From positions 14,610,175-14,674,174 of the forward strand of contig OY987303.1 in the NCBI GenBank assembly GCA_963920635.1: a stretch of 64,000 nt of DNA, in the 5' to 3' direction. The notes under the pieces are model-generated. The model ran no database searches, was not told the DNA's origin, and saw nothing but the letters and a program-made list of their open reading frames with translations. Source of the stretch: Pseudeuparius sepicola. Its lineage: Eukaryota; Arthropoda; Insecta; Coleoptera; Anthribidae. Positions 1 to 13,000 of the stretch are shown piece after piece (positions within the stretch are counted from its first letter, which is position 1; each line of letters begins with the position of its first letter). Both the position numbers and the translations under genes were made by a program.

Positions 1-1265
1 GCGGGGCCTAGGAGGAAAGTGGAGGGGGTCCGGCCAAGTGGCCCCTTACCTACTTTTACTGTTTGTCTCCATCTTCTTAAAGGTAAATTTTTATTGTAAT
101 ACTCATACTAGGAGTCCAGAGAAATGAATATTTTCAAGAAACACCTACAGAACGTAACAACTGGAATACATCAAATTTTACGGCCTTGCACACCACTGTA
201 CTACCTGCAAGCACCCAGTACTGAAACATGCTCGTTCACGTATCCAATAATTATTAGACCTAACTTACAAGTTATAATAAATTGGAAATATGCTGTAGTT
301 ACTACCCAGGGAATTATATGTATTAAACTAAACGATTTTCCTTTTTGTCCCTATATCCAATATCCATAAAGCCACGGCTATTAGCGTACCCACCTAGCCA
401 AGTTATTGCCTGTTTGTTTGTTAAAATTAAATTATGTACAAACCAATTTGTAACATTCCACCAACAATCATAAAATAACACTGTTGTCGATGGACTCGAA
501 ATCTGCACCCTTTGTCAAATGTTAAATAATGTCAAATATTTTTCATTCCCAGTAAATTCAAAACATTACATGAAAACAAAAATATAGATTGTTTGGTAAA
601 ATATTCTAAATAAGAAAATATTGCCTAGATTATATTATAGTTATAGAATTATAGAAATACATACCGGGTGCCCCATTAACGCCCTGCACTTCAGTAATTG
701 TTAAGATTTGACTGGCAGTTGTTAAGCTCAATCGTAATATTTTGTCACTAAATGCAGTTGCTCTATATGTACGTACCATTATTATTATTATTATTATTAA
801 TGGGATACACTGTATATGCAACTGTTGACGTTATATTTCTTGGATTCTTAGCCCAATTATATGTGTATGGTTGATTTAATCGTGTTTGCAACTGAATACA
901 ACCATGAGACAGTAACAACTCAATGCCTGTTAGTGGGGAGTAAGTTTCTAAATAAGAAGTTAAAAGGTTTGTCATAGAATAGACGCAGGGTGGTGCAAAT
1001 ATAAATAACGTCAAGCAAATATTTGCGACTATTCTTTAACATTGATAAAACCTTGAAAAACCTACAGCAAGAGAGCAGATAATTTGCATATTTTCCGTAG
1101 TCCATAGAAGTGCAAATTCTGTGAGGTATAATATGTTCTGAATCCCGACATGCCTGCCTAATTATGGTCGATCCAAATTCCATATTGTTAGTGCCACTTC
1201 TTCCGACCATAAGAACCACTTTCCGGGAGCTAACAGTACCCATTATCCAGAAAAACGCCTCTTTT
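1..1265. other. Intergenic or intronic DNA, no gene recognised
   Basis: AT-rich DNA. The open frames here are short (up to 118 codons), overlap on both strands and show no family motif. A short ATT microsatellite lies near 780-800. Confidence 0.5.
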
Positions 1266-1481
1266 TCAAAAGCCATAAGATACAGTTATTATCCAAATAG
1301 CCCTGATAAATACGATGCGTATTGAGGCATGTAATTTGAAATCGTTAGCCAGCCCGATGCGATGAGGCGAGCCCATTCGCTCGGTCCGCACTAATGAAGA
1401 GAGAGATGGACACAACTTTGATCCCTGAGGTACACCGATCGTAGTTTCAAGAGATTTACAACCTTCGCAATTTGCTCGCAA
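1266..1481 (-). pseudogene. Reverse transcriptase scrap (non-LTR type)
   Basis: A 71-codon minus-strand frame contains GVPQGS followed by a leucine/proline-rich stretch and then LANDFKLHASI. This resembles the GVPQGS...LGPLLF...FADDTKL block around the catalytic site of LINE reverse transcriptases. The second catalytic aspartate is not preserved and no other domain is nearby, so it is a short decayed fragment. The assignment rests on motif order alone; a chance match is possible. Confidence 0.5.
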
Positions 1482-1589
1482 CGCGTTTATTGTATTGGTT
1501 GAGGATTAGAGGATATCATCTAATGCCGCTTATCGTCATACCAACATCACACGAGAGATAGATTTGTGACAAAAATGCCACAAAAAAAA

Positions 1590-1680
1590 AAATAATTCTC
1601 ACCCTCGCAATACTGTAAACTAGGAGTACTCCAGAAGCAACTGAATGTTTGTCTTCGTTGCCATTTGCGGTTAAAGGGCC
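1590..1680. repeat. Dispersed repeat fragment, second copy near 54.68 kb
   Basis: The stretch starting AATAATTCTCACCCTC and running through the AACTAGGAGTAC motif recurs at about 54675-54790, with the same TGTCTTCGTTGCCATTTGC tail. Both copies lack ORFs. The family is not recognised. Confidence 0.6.
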
Positions 1681-2200
1681 GACTTTTCCCGATAGAACTA
1701 GGATAGCACTCGCTCAACTGCTATAGGGAAAACTCTAGAAAACCGTAGTAATCCCAGTGAGTGGAGGACAATTAATAAATCACACAGATAAGAATATAAT
1801 GTTGCTACTGATCGCAGACGTATTTCGTTTTAATTTGGTATCAGACTTGCTCAGTAGTTTGTGGTTAACATTGTAGATGTGCCAACTTTTAGTTTAGAAG
1901 CGAACGTGAACCATGCTAGTTTCATCAAGCACATGAATAAACGAGGACGCCCTGCTTCGGAAGACCAACTATTGATAGGTTTCTGGCTGATTTACCAAAC
2001 GAAATGTTTTTCACTCATTAGGACATGGTATCCTGTAGATATTATAGGTATCAGTTTAGAAACACCAAGGTTTTCTGAGACAAGGCATTTATTTTATTAA
2101 CTATGCTACATAATATACAGTGATAGGCAGGGCCGTCGCTAGGGGTTTTCCATCGGGGGTTTAGGTTTAAGGTTAACTTTTTGAGCATTATCCTCATATA

Positions 2201-3603
2201 TACAGGGTGAGTTTTTTCGATGACCACTATGGGGATCTCGGAAACTAGCAGAGCTAGAACAAAAGTTAAATGGAGAAAGAATTGCAGTTTTGAATGCTCA
2301 ATCTAATGGTCCTTTTGGATTTTTAAAAAAGTTCATGGCTCACTAGATATTTTGAAAGGAGTGATTTTTTGCTATTTTATCAGATCTCTGTAGCTCCGTT
2401 ATTTCTGATTATACAGAAAAACTGTGGAGACAAAAATTGTAGATAATTTTGGGCTTAATAAGATAATCTTATCAAATTTTTTATGTTATTATTTTTGAGA
2501 TATGACACAAACTTTTGTTTTTTTTATGTAAATCATAGTTGGCTGCGGCCTTATCAAATCGGCCATTTTTTGAGCTTTCCAAAGATATAATACTCGGCAT
2601 AGTTATTATAAAAATAAAAGAGCTATGGCTAATTTTCTGATTTTTTTTAAATTTTCTCATAGTCAGCCATGGAATATTTTCATAATTACGTTTTATTTTA
2701 TAATTGGACATATGTACTTCAAACTTTCTAATATTTTGTTTTTAGCTGGTAACAAAATAAAACAAAAATTAAAAAACTCAAATTCAAATTATTATTATTT
2801 TAAAAGGTCACCTTTTAAAATAAAAAATGTGTTCAAACAATCCACCATTATTTATGCAAATATTGCATCTTTTTAAAATTGAATTTGTCGCCTTTCTTAG
2901 AGAGCACCTGTCAATACTGGCAATTGCTTCTAAAACAGCTGCTCTTAATTCAACAATTGTCTCATACTTTATTTTGTACTGTTCCCCACAAAAAGAAATC
3001 CAAAACAGAAAAATCGGGGTATTGGAGCGGATAGGAAATAGGTCTATTTCTCCCTATCCAAATTTTGATAGAACTGATCTAAATAATTTCTTACGGGCAA
3101 ATAATTATGTGGTGGACCTCCATCATGATAATTTTTGTTTTATTTTGTTACATGTTGTTACCAGCTAAAAATAAAATATTTGAAAGTTTGAAGTATGTCT
3201 AATTATAAAATAGAACGTAATTATGAAAATGTTCCATGGCTTTCTATGTAAAATTTAAAAAAATCAGAAAATTAGCCATAGCTCTTTTGTTTTTATAATC
3301 ACTATGCCGAGTATTATATCTTTGGAAAGCTCAAAAAATTGCAGATTTGATAAGGCCACAGCCAACTATGATTTACATTTAAAAAACACAAGTTTATGTC
3401 ATATCTCAAAAATCACAAACAACTTAAAAAATTGGATTGGATTATCTTATTAAGCCCAAAATTATCTATAATTTAAAAATCCAAAAGGGGCATTACATTG
3501 ACCATTCAAAACCGCAATTCTTTTCCCATTTAACCTTTGCTCTAGCTCTGCTAGTTTCCGAGATCCTCACAGCGATCATCGAAAAAAAAAAACTCACCCT
3601 GTA
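2201..3603. mobile_element. Mariner-type foldback element nested in the hAT element
   Basis: Ends are TACAGGGTGAG and its complement, each flanked by TA. The left arm (about 2201-2760) and right arm (about 3145-3603) are long imperfect inverted repeats, matching for hundreds of bases with a few indels. One example is the segment around 2590-2650 against the complement of about 3250-3310. The centre carries a transposase scrap. Large arms and TA flanks fit a Tc1/mariner-derived foldback; its RNA would form a long hairpin. Confidence 0.85.
2880..3110 (-). pseudogene. Mariner-like transposase C-terminal relic
   Basis: Read on the minus strand near 2945-3070 there is WIGRNRPI, then a PDF (PDL-like) motif and DFFLWGTV, followed by a stop. 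This is the block around the third catalytic aspartate of arthropod Tc1/mariner transposases, usually WIGR...WPPRSPDL.P.DFFLWG. The N-terminal DNA-binding part and the first two aspartates are absent. It lies in the single-stranded centre of the foldback, which ties the foldback to this superfamily. It is not functional. Confidence 0.75.
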
Positions 3604-3822
3604 TATTGCCAAACGCAAATGCTTGACCTTGATGGTTTGTTACATGTTAGAATCATCCAAGCAGTACAATCGTCCAAGCAGTACCATCGGCCAGCACGAT
3701 TATTAATTTTTCCATTTTGGCGGGCGCCGGGCGTGTGAATTAATTTTATATATACCATCATGGGGGGGGGGGGGTTTGAACCCCCTAACCCCCCCCCCCT
3801 TATATACGGCCCTGGTGATAGG

Positions 3823-5671
3823 CTTTCTAAGACCTAACTAATAAAGAGATCTCCATTAGAAAATTGTTAAAAAAATAAGTGCCAAGAAAATATAATAAAT
3901 AGCTGAAGATCTAATCGACAGGTGACCGTGGGTCGTCAACTCATTTTGTTAATCCAGTAATATATTTACTTAATATCCCCCATTATCCCACGTCTACCAT
4001 TATGTTTATTAAATGCGTAATTGACTTTAAACGAGAAAAAGCATGCTCCGTCATTTGGGGTATATTCATTTGCCTGCTGAACACTTATTACCCTTATTAA
4101 AAATTGAAAGTATATGGATCGACTTAAACTCTACGGTGGTTCAATAAAAAGGCTCATGAAATGTCATTTGTAAAAGCCCACTTTATTAGAGTATTTTATG
4201 AATAGTCATTTCTGAATGGAGCGCCACTAACTGACAACAAACTCATCCTTTCTAGCAGCAGATTGTATTGTTACAAAAACTAGATCATGCACAACACAAC
4301 TGGTACCTAGTGTTAGATAAGGAGGGCACCTAATTGTCTCTTACCGGCAACTATCCATTATTTTTGTATTTTCCTTATTTCTATTCCATATGCGTAACAT
4401 ATCTATAGTCAAAATGCTGAAATTCTTGCAAAACCAAACATAACATAATATTACAAAATTTTCAACACTTTATCTCATGTCAGTTAACATGAAAATTGAT
4501 AAGTATCACTAACAGACATTAAAAACAACGTTCCGCTTCAGTCTCGTTTGTGTCGAAGCCATCTTGTAAATGAAGATAGTTACAAGCATATTCTAGTTTT
4601 CCCGCCAGGAAATATCTTTGCGGGAGACACATTTTGTCGGAGCGGTAGCTTAACGTCTCTTCTCAGTCATCTCCCGTCTCAGTTGTAGCGCAACGCGAAT
4701 TTGTTGGCGAGACAAAGAAAGTGGAATTGGAACCGCCCGCCAGCCTACTATGGCAACAAGCGGACAGATGTTTTCTGTTTGCGCAAGGTGCACCGTGATA
4801 AGCTGCTGATTACCACGCGGGGACGTCACTAATCGACACCTTACCACGGATTTTTTTGGTGTGGTATTTTGTTCACACCTGTTTATGTGGCGTAAGCGGA
4901 GAGACAAGTCACGTAGTCAACCTTATATAAATAATGCCCTAATCAGACCAGGCTCGTGTTGGGTTAATAAGGATAGCTCCAGAACTTCAAAGGGAATATA
5001 ATTGCGTCGAAGAGCGGTCTTCGACGGCAAGCAACACTCAAAGCTGTACAAGAATCGTCTTTTGCTCTCCTTACTATCTAAGTCTTAATTAAGACTTATA
5101 GCGTTGACTGGCGTATTAATAAGACTTCTCACGGCTATAGCTTCATGTCCCGGAAAGAAGATGGCGCCTATGGTCAACAATGTATTTTACATTGTATTTT
5201 ATCTCCGAGAAGTGCATGGTGAGTCAGAGAACTGTCAAACATGACAGCCGTGAGCAGTCTGGGGTCACCTGCCAAAGTACAATAGTTGGGTAGGTGAACA
5301 ATATTGTTTACTCCCGGGATCCTGGACATTATGTCAATGGTATGTATAAAAACGTAAAATCGACAGCATCATCCATTAATTAATTGATGTAGTTGTTATC
5401 GACAAATTAATCGAAATGTTTGACTGTAAAGGAAATTTACAAGCAAGTTCTGTTTGTTGCATAGTAGGATCGTTGGCATAAGAGTAGCTATAATATATAA
5501 CGATCCCAGCTTACTGAAATATTTTAGTCCAGTTTAAACGAAAACTACAACTGAAACTGAAGGTGATATAGGATGTATTGCGTTTTAAAACTCGAAACAT
5601 TATGCATTCGATTTATTGGCATACCTACCGCAAAAGTAAAAAAATGATGGACATACGAATCATAAAATAAT
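3823..5671. other. Unannotated DNA with a GC-richer islet
   Basis: No gene is recognised. About 4540-4920 is less AT-rich than its surroundings and could be regulatory. A perfect 20-bp palindrome (TAAGTCTTAATTAAGACTTA) lies at 5079-5098. A diverged copy of the array module A (see 7060-15398) appears near 5366-5480. Confidence 0.4.
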
Positions 5672-5929
5672 AGCATTAGTAGTGATGTAAAAAACAAGAT
5701 TTCTTGTCTTGCTCGGCAATTTCTTGTCTTGTCTTGCTAAGCAAGGCAAGATGTAAAACTACTTCTTGTCTTGCAAATTTCTTGCAGTTATTTCTTGTCT
5801 TGCTAGCAAGACTCTTGCTTACTTCTTGTTCTTGCTTTTTAGGGGATTCCCCAACCCTTTTTCGGGATTCCCTTTATTTTACGCCTTCTGCGCGCTCGCC
5901 GGCGCCGAGCGAGCCACCCTATTTTATCT

Positions 5930-6092
5930 AAAATGGCCAGGGATATTCTAAGTACTATGGCAACGTCAGTTCCTGCCGAAAGACTTTTTTCGAAGGCATC
6001 ATTGGTTATAAGAAAACACCGAAATAGGCTAAATTCTGAATTATGCCTTCTCTGTCTAAATTCATGGGGCAGTGTAAGAAATACAGATAAGT
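5930..6092 (+). pseudogene. hAT transposase dimerisation-domain relic
   Basis: In the plus frame through 5934 the translation reads MARDILSTMATSVPAERLFS, followed by an RKHRNRLNSE segment. This is the hallmark of the C-terminal hATC dimerisation domain (typically ..LS.PATSVPAERVFS.....RNRL). Only about 50 residues survive; the BED zinc finger and catalytic DDE region are missing. It is a non-functional remnant inside the 5680-6599 element and gives the element's orientation (coding to the right). Confidence 0.85.
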
Positions 6093-6157
6093 AACTAGTT
6101 ACTAGTAATGTCAGGTTCACGTTTAAGATTTAAGTAGGTACCTACCTTGGTACCTAT

Positions 6158-6301
6158 AGTTTGTTCAGCGAATGTTCGGCCCTACGTCACAACTCCCGTC
6201 CTTGTCTTACTCATGAATATACGATGGATATCGGTCGTATATACACGAGTTAGACAAGGACGAGAGTTGTGACGTAGGGCCGAACATTCGCTGAACAAAC
6301 T
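6158..6301. repeat. 144-bp near-perfect palindrome
   Basis: The arms 6158-6212 and 6247-6301 are inverted copies matching at 53 of 55 positions by eye. The 34-base centre is itself largely self-complementary around a GATATC core. The whole therefore forms one almost continuous hairpin or cruciform. No coding capacity. Confidence 0.93.
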
Positions 6302-6607
6302 GTACTTTCAGTTTTTTTTTGTATAAAAGAATTACCTACTTTGTTTCTTATTAATAGGTATGATTTAAATAAATCACGTTTCCCTTGTTTATTTGTCTCA
6401 TTTACTTGCCATCGGTAGAAAGCAAGAAATCTTGTTTCTTGCAAATTTCTTGACATAAATATTGTCTTCTTGCTGGAGCTACTCTTGTCTTGTCTTGCTT
6501 CTTGCTTCTTGCTCCACTACTTCTTGTCTTGTTCTTGCAGCAAGAAAAAGACTAGAACAAGAAAGAGCAAGACAAGAACAAGAAATTTTTACATCACTAA
6601 GCATTAG

Positions 6608-7060
6608 CGTATCGTTGAATCCAATTTTCTGTTCTATTAATTATTTTTTTTTCTAACATGGATTTTAACGTAGGATGCAATAATTTAATTAATATTGCCT
6701 ACTAGAAATAACTTATTGAAAGTAAGTTATGGGGATTTTCTTAGTGTGATGTGAGAAATAGGTCGTAAGCGAAGAAGATTATAAAAAACATTATGTAGGT
6801 ATACCTCAGAGAGAAGTACCTACCTACCTATTAAAAATATTCTAATAGATATTGATTTTGTTTACTTTATATTAGTAATTTCATTAGCAAGAATATACAG
6901 CAGAATTTAAATATTGACTTAAAATTGTGGGATTCCGTTTAAAAAAAGAAAATTAACGTCACTTTCTGTCAAGTCGGAAGTAGTTTTGAAAGTCTAATTA
7001 TTAGCCTAAAATGTAGAAATGTAAAACCTGCAATTACTTCCTGGGTACCTTCAATTATTC
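6608..7060. other. No feature recognised
   Basis: AT-rich sequence without motif-bearing ORFs, between the hAT element and the repeat array. Confidence 0.4.
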
Positions 7061-10000
7061 TTCTCTAGGTCTCATTAGAAGACCTATCCTTAGAGGGTGA
7101 GCGAGCCCCATTTTGTAAGCATGTTAGATTCGGATCGATATGGTGTTGCTTTGCGGGCGAACTTCCTGTAATTCGAATTATAGTCCTCTTTATACTACGA
7201 ACAAGGGAATCGTCAACTATCAACCATTTTTTCATTCCAAATGAGAAAGTGGCAATCGTGTCAATTGTACGAGCATTTATCACCGCCTGTCACGCTTTTA
7301 TAGGAATCGATAGTATCCATTACATAATTGAAAGAACGTTATGCAGAGACTATAGAGTTGGTTCGGTTCGCTGTATAGTAGGCTCGTTGGCAAGCGCACA
7401 ACGTTGGATGCGGCTTTGTGTATTCAGTAATAGCTGGCAAACGATAACGGATATTAACTGGCTCTGCATTTTAACTTGGCGAAACGTAAAAGTACCTACT
7501 TCTTTAATGGGGGACCCATTTCGAGCGAATCATATTTTTCTAAAACCTGAATATTGAGGTACTTAATAATTAACTATATATACGCCATTGCTATTGAAAA
7601 TAATTATAAACGTGTTTATCTAATCAACTCTAATATGTATATTTGATGACAACTAATCAATCATACACTGAGTAAACCACAGGGGAGTGGGCTATTGCAG
7701 TCGTAATTATGTGGATATTTAGATTAAGTGTACGTTTTCTCGTTTGTTTGTACAATTATTTAAAATGAATCGTTAAGCTATTACACTAGAACCGATAACA
7801 GCCATTAAAAATAATTAGTGTAAAAAGAAACTTTAAAATTGTTTCCTTCATAGACTGGGAGGTGGGATTTACTCATCTACCTTCCTCTATAATTTGTGCA
7901 ATAGCCGACAACTTCCATCATTGGATCTTCTACTTTATATCTTAGATAGTAGGTTCTTGTCTGTTTAGGTTTATATACACAATATTTGATTGTTTTGTTC
8001 AGACCCAGCGAAGCAGTGAAGCAAAACATTGCCGTGTGTTACAAACATACTTAGGACCTACGTCATCTCCACAAGCACCTAGCTCGTATCCTGTCAACGT
8101 CATACGTGCATCGATTACACATTTGCTTATTTGCCCCATTTGTTATCACTAAATCAAGGGCATACGTTAATCTTATCATACCCAAACTAGAATCGATGTT
8201 GTCCATTAATTAACCGAAATACCTAACTATAAAGGAAACTTTAAGGCTAGTTCTGCACGCCCTATAGTAGGTCCTGTAGCAAGGCACAAGGTTGGATCCT
8301 GTATCTGATTTGAATTATTTGTAATTTTGTAATAGCTGGAATGCTAACTGCATTTTAACTATAAAATAAACATTTAATGCTGTTTCTGTTCAATATACGT
8401 ATAGTATATTCGATCTAACTCTCCATGCTACTTCAAACTTCAATCATGTGCAAGCTATAACGTATGCTAACTGCATCTTAATTTGGTGAATCATAAATTG
8501 ACGTTGCTAGTGGCTTGGAGACTGAATGGGATTTCTCTTTATGGGAGAGCTCTCCCTAGAGGGCGGACCCGCAATATATTCTAATCGATATGGTATTTTC
8601 TGGTGTTGCTTTGCTTCGGAAAATCCATTTAATAGAGTTATTTACAACGGAACATAATCAATACAACGTCTGTCGACTATTAAATAATTTTCCATTACTA
8701 TGATCAACTGGATTCATCCTGAGGAAGTGAAAGATATGTGATTACTAGAAAAAGATTAACATATCTGTCATAGTGTAAAACACGTTTGAAGGCAATCAGT
8801 AGATCAAAGATTGCGTGAACTGCACGAGCGGCAACTTGCCACTTGTCAATGATTAAAACACGTAGATTAACACTTTTATTGACTAGCGTAATTGCGACAA
8901 TTAAATCACTACCTAACTAATCGATAGCATCCATTAATTAACTGAAACAGCTAAACAACATAGTGTTTTACTTTTTACTCACTGCTAAACTGAAATCCTC
9001 AAAGAGAGTTATTTGTTCCTTACTAATCCTTACTGAATTAATTTATTAAACTTATGATATGTATGTTTCAGGCAGTGTTACGTATTATTCCTGCAACAAC
9101 AGACAAGCGATAAGCACCTTGCGCATGTTACAGATTCTGCTGGAATCTCATATAGTTGCTTATATACCTTTATTAGGAAACTCAGTGCAATCGGTGACTT
9201 CTACCGCAAATGCATTACGTGGCACCTTTGAGCCCTATAATGCTCAAGCATTTTAACAACCCCTTTTCAATAATCTGACTTTATCTGGGCGAGAGGGGGT
9301 CGCGAATAAGGGTCTACGTGACCAGAATCCTAAGAGTTGCCTCCATTTGCCTTTTCCCCTTCTATTTCCTAAGAATATAGGGACGCGAGGCCGACGAGGC
9401 GCGATCGATTTTGGATGGGGGGTAAAAAATGTATTTAATTTCGCAGATAAAGATTGCAAGTTTCATTTGTATACGTGCCTTTTAAAAGCTGCGTTTGCCA
9501 TCTTCTGACTTATTAGATTATCCCCAAGACATCTTTAGATACACATTTTTGATATGAATATTTTAACAATCGAGAACAATATTTGTTTGTAGATGCTCAC
9601 TCACTTATTTGACATGCTATCATATGTAATCTACAGAATCTCCTAAACTCATTTAATGTTTGGTCAATGCACAGGGTCAATATAACTCTGAATGGATTAT
9701 ATATTTGTTCATTGTTTTAATTAAGTTAAGCGATGCATGTTAATCTCATTGTCATATCCAGACTACGAAGCGATAGCATCCATTAATTAACTGAAATACC
9801 TAACTATAAAGGAAACTTTAAAGCAGGTTCTGTTCGCTATATAGTAGGCACGTTAGCAAGCGCAAAAATGTTTGATCCAGCGCTCTTTAATATAAATATT
9901 TTAGCTGATAATAATGTGGTGTAACACACAGCTACCCACCCAGAATGGACAGATTCTGCTCGACGATAGTTTAGGAAACATAAGCAATGTGTTTTATTTA

Positions 10001-13000
10001 TTATTTATTTATTATAATATGATGAGTGAAGTTGCTGGAAAAATATAAACATATTTATTGGTGCCGAAATTTTGCAACTTGTTTGAGGCCAATAAACAAC
10101 AAATAAATCAAGTATTGTGTAAACCACGTGGTAAAAGGGCGAATACTTGGGGCTTGTCTATGTTTAATCCTAGCAGGTTTTTATCTAAACTCGGTTCTGG
10201 TTGATCTGTAGGATTTCCTGACTAGACCTTCCCTTCGTCTAGACAGCTGATAGTGTTGAAACTTGTTGACAGTGTTGACTCCTTTGATTCTGTTTGTTGT
10301 TTGTTTTAATAGGAGTTTCCTTAATAACCCACACATAATAGATATGGTTGAATCAGTCGGATCTCTGTATTATTCCAGCAGTTGACCTGACAATTCTAAT
10401 AAACGTTTAGTCTACAAATATGCTCTGTTCTCCTGTGTCTGGAAGCCAGTTGAAATCTGTTTTTGCTTATCATGGGAGAATCAATAAAATCGCTGGCTTT
10501 TACTGCAGATGCAATACGTATTCTACGGCGTCTTGGAGCGCAGTAATGCTCAAGCATTTTAATAGGTAACCCTTTTTTATGGGAGTGCTAAGGGTCGCGA
10601 ATAAGAGCCTACGTGACCAGAATTCTAAGGGCGGCCTCCGATTGCCTTTTCCCCATCTGTTCGTTACGAATATATCGATTTTCGGGGATTTGCTTCATTT
10701 TGGAGATAGAAGTTGTAAGTTTTCTTTCAGCGCTTTTTGCAAAATATATTCTCTCCATATCTTTACTTGGATTTGCCCAAAGACATTTTAAGGGGTCTTT
10801 GTTTATGTTATGAAATGGCAGCCATTTAATACTACACTTTAAAAAGAGGCAACAATAATAATCGATATTTGTCGATGGCTTAGACATGTCCTACGTAATC
10901 TACAGAATCTCTTCTAGGTCAATACGACTAGGGATAGATAATAACTTTGCTCATTAGCTCCAAATCTTTTAATTCTCTATAATAATCCACCCATTAAATT
11001 GAAATACGCTATAGAAGAAACTTTAAAGCAGGTTCTGTTCGTTCTATAGTAGGTCCGCTAGCAGACGCATCACGTTCGATTCAGCGCTCAGAATATACTT
11101 GGTTTAGTTGTGTTAAAGCAGGGAACGATATAGGATTGTTAACTGTATAATAAACTTGGCAATGCTACTGACGTTAACTTACTATACAATATAATGTACA
11201 ACTAACAGATTCAAAGTTTCTTGATAACTGTAATTTCGAGGTTTAATATGGAATCTTCCTTTATGGAAGACTTCTCCCTATAGAGGGCTACCACTAATTC
11301 TAATAGATTCTGATCGATATAATATTTCTGGTGTTGCTTTAGTTGATATAATGTGCCTAATAGACATATAGTTGTTACTGAAGTATATAGAAGGAAAGTC
11401 TGCCATCTAGCAAAGGAGGGACATAGGTAATGAAAGTCTTAATTGCCAGAAATAGAAACATATCATATCAATTATTGTAGTGAAAACTGTGAAGCATGTT
11501 TGCATTCAACAAACAACAAATAAATCGATGAATTAATTATTTTAATGAATAGGTTAACATCAATCTCTTTCTTGTACTTAAACTAGATTCCACGGCATCA
11601 ATTAATTAACTGAAAATACTCACCTAATGTTAATGAACTATATTTATATTTCCTTCACTTTTGTAATGGAATCTTTATCGTTCGTTCCGTTTCTGTAAGG
11701 TTCGTTAGCAAGCCCATGGTGTGATCCAGTCAGTTCTCTGTATTACTTCTGTGTTAGCTCTCAAGCAATAAATTATTTGTCTAGACAATCGATTCTGTTG
11801 CAATCTCATTTTGCTTATGTTAAGAAGGAGTGGCTTATACCGCACAGATTGATGCAATACGTGTGCATTTTGACGGTATTTCTGAGCACTGTAATGCTCT
11901 GTAGTTTTATAACCTCTTTTCAATAATCTGACTTTATTGGGGCGAGAGGGGTTCTCGAATAAGGTCCTACGTGACCAAAATTCTAAAGGAGGTCCTCGTT
12001 CGCCTTTTCCCATCTACGTTCCCTACGAATACAGGGAAGCCGAGTCGCTCGCCCTATACCGACGAACTCTGGCTCGATAATATTTATTGTTTAATTTCAC
12101 AGACACAGGTTGTAAGTTTCCTTGCAAGCCTTTTTTCTAAGAGACATTTTTGCCATCCCCCGACTTAGAGTAGCCCCAAGACATCTCTGATGATCATTGT
12201 CTATTGCACCTATCAACCTACAATTTTTTATGCGTGTATATTTTACACAGCGATACTAATAATAAATACTTTTAGATATTATAAATGTTATATAAGTAAG
12301 CTACATAATCAATTAGTTTAGATCGGGTCACGAAGACAAGGAACGGGTTGTATATTTGCTCATTAATCCCAATTGTTTTAATTAAATCAAGCGATGCATG
12401 TTAATCTCTTTGTTATGTCCAGACTAGAAGCGATAGCATCCATTAATTAATACCTAAATATAAAGGAAACGTCAAATCAAGTTATGTTCGAGATATAGTA
12501 GGTCCGAAAGCAAGCTCATTATCTTGGATATGGAATTCTCTCTGATTTGCCCTCGAACGCCTTCTGGTCTTGAGGCTTTTTGTCGTTTGTTACATTATTG
12601 TATAATTAGTATTATTGTTACTAATACTATTGTGAGTGCAATGCAGATTTTTTTTGAGTTGAAGATATGACTTCTCTCCCCGATTTTTTACTGTGAGGAT
12701 TCCTGTTGTTTACTCTTCAAACTATTTTGTAGTTTGTTGTTAAAATACTTCTCACTTTTCTCTAGGGATCTGATCAATATTTTAATAGCTCTGATGTTGC
12801 TTTGCATCAGGCAAAGATGTATCAACCACATCTAGATAACTATTAGAGATATTTGCTACGAATATATAATATGTACCTTACATGTACAATGTGCATATAT
12901 TTTTTTTGTCAAATAAGCAGGAGAACAGCTATGGCAGAAAATTATCGATTAGTTTTGAAGATACAGGTTGTAAGTTGCTTTCCAATACCTCTTGTATAGA

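Larger units (their letters stand above)
2128..3814. mobile_element. hAT-type element with 8-bp target duplication
   Basis: The ends begin CAGGGCCGT on the left and finish ACGGCCCTG on the right. A perfect 8-bp direct repeat, GTGATAGG, flanks the element at 2120-2127 and 3815-3822. An 8-bp duplication with CAGGG-type ends is the hAT signature. Homopolymer G and C runs lie just inside the right end (about 3764-3800). No hAT transposase is seen. Most of the interior is a second, nested element (2201-3603), so the original hAT MITE was only about 280 bp. Confidence 0.88.
5680..6599. mobile_element. hAT element, internally deleted, perfect 8-bp target duplication
   Basis: The termini are TAGTGATGTAAAAA and its complement. 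A perfect 8-bp direct repeat, AGCATTAG, flanks them at 5672-5679 and 6600-6607. Just inside each end lies a dense array of CTTG/TTCTTG words (about 5695-5840 and 6420-6590), partly in inverted orientation, like the subterminal repeats bound by hAT transposases. A transposase dimerisation-domain relic (5930-6090) and a 144-bp palindrome lie between. Superfamily assignment rests on the duplication length, the TIRs and the relic together. Confidence 0.92.

Noticed and set aside
5695..6590. CTTGTCTTG-type repeats as a CRISPR-like array
   Set aside because: No uniform repeat-spacer structure; they sit inside a hAT element at both ends in a eukaryotic genome.
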